Part shown: one piece after another, positions 24,281 to 24,356 of the stretch
Layout of the letters: the number at the start of each line of letters is the position of its first letter
How positions within the stretch are numbered: position 1 is the stretch's first letter
Origin: CAZJNX01 sp964547415
GTDB lineage: Bacteria > Pseudomonadota > Alphaproteobacteria > Rhizobiales > Amorphaceae
DNA: 24,356 bases
Assembly (NCBI GenBank): GCA_964547415.1
Contig: CAZJNX010000053.1
Coordinates: 1-24,356, forward strand
Direction of reading: 5' to 3'
Notes under the pieces: generated by a model
What the model saw: only the letters and a program-made list of their open reading frames with translations
Database searches by the model: none
Told to the model about the DNA's origin: nothing
Translations under genes and position numbers: made by a program

Positions 24281-24356
24281 GAGGTCGCCCGCCTCGGCGG
24301 CGCCCTCGCCCCGGACGGCGACATTCTCCTCTACGGCTGCGGGACCGGCGCGGGCG
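24281..24356 (+). pseudogene. Fragment with DUF4347-like signature
   Basis: The last 25 codons of the window read EVARLGGALAPDGDILLYGC plus a short glycine-rich end. GDILLYGC is the hallmark of the DUF4347 domain at the N-terminus of very large repetitive surface proteins. The domain normally has about 90-100 residues before this point, yet only 97 nt lie between the aldo/keto reductase stop and this segment, and no start codon is in frame. It may be a decayed remnant or a gene with upstream frameshifts; the rest lies beyond the window. Confidence 0.4.

Overview
The window is very GC-rich chromosomal DNA from an alphaproteobacterium, probably of the Hyphomicrobiales/Rhodospirillales type. The evidence is a pyruvate dehydrogenase E1 beta with its own N-terminal lipoyl domain, a fused IspDF, and the order cinA, ispDF, dusB, ntrB, ntrC. 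It is draft assembly: a run of 10 Ns sits inside cysS. No tRNA, rRNA, CRISPR array or insertion sequence is visible.

Region 1 (1-2600) holds the end of pdhA, then pdhB and a small protein built of ten pentapeptide units. A 15-bp perfect inverted repeat closes this unit. pdhC, lpd and lipA, which usually follow pdhB in this lineage, are absent here.

Region 2 (2604-4242, minus strand) is the most unusual part: a compact three-gene exosortase cassette. It encodes an exosortase-like membrane transpeptidase, a membrane-anchored protein of unknown function and a tiny secreted protein with a C-terminal sorting signal. All three are joined by 4-nt ATGA overlaps. The exosortase frame has a single in-frame TAG just before its expected catalytic histidine, and the frame continues normally after it.

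Region 3 (4655-10150) is conserved core: cinA/pncC and ispDF on the minus strand, and dusB-ntrB-ntrC on the plus strand from a shared intergenic region. Downstream, in place of the usual ntrYX, lie a frameshifted DUF4242-like remnant and a secreted DUF4440/SnoaL-like protein.

Region 4 (11403-15462) is a tightly coupled operon: cysS, a GNAT acetyltransferase, a GFA-family zinc protein and a citramalate synthase-type enzyme. A LOG-family nucleotidase converges on it, and a LysM protein is divergent from the LOG gene.

Region 5 (18059-24184) looks like a catabolic island with two divergent arms. The minus arm has a cobalamin-dependent mutase-like protein (a GlmE-like barrel fused to a B12-binding domain) coupled to a pyrroline-5-carboxylate reductase paralogue. 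The plus arm has a beta-hydroxyacid dehydrogenase, an enolase-superfamily protein resembling cis-3-hydroxy-L-proline dehydratase, and an aldo/keto reductase. The two arms may serve a shared amino acid or hydroxyproline pathway. The window ends in a fragment with a DUF4347-like signature.
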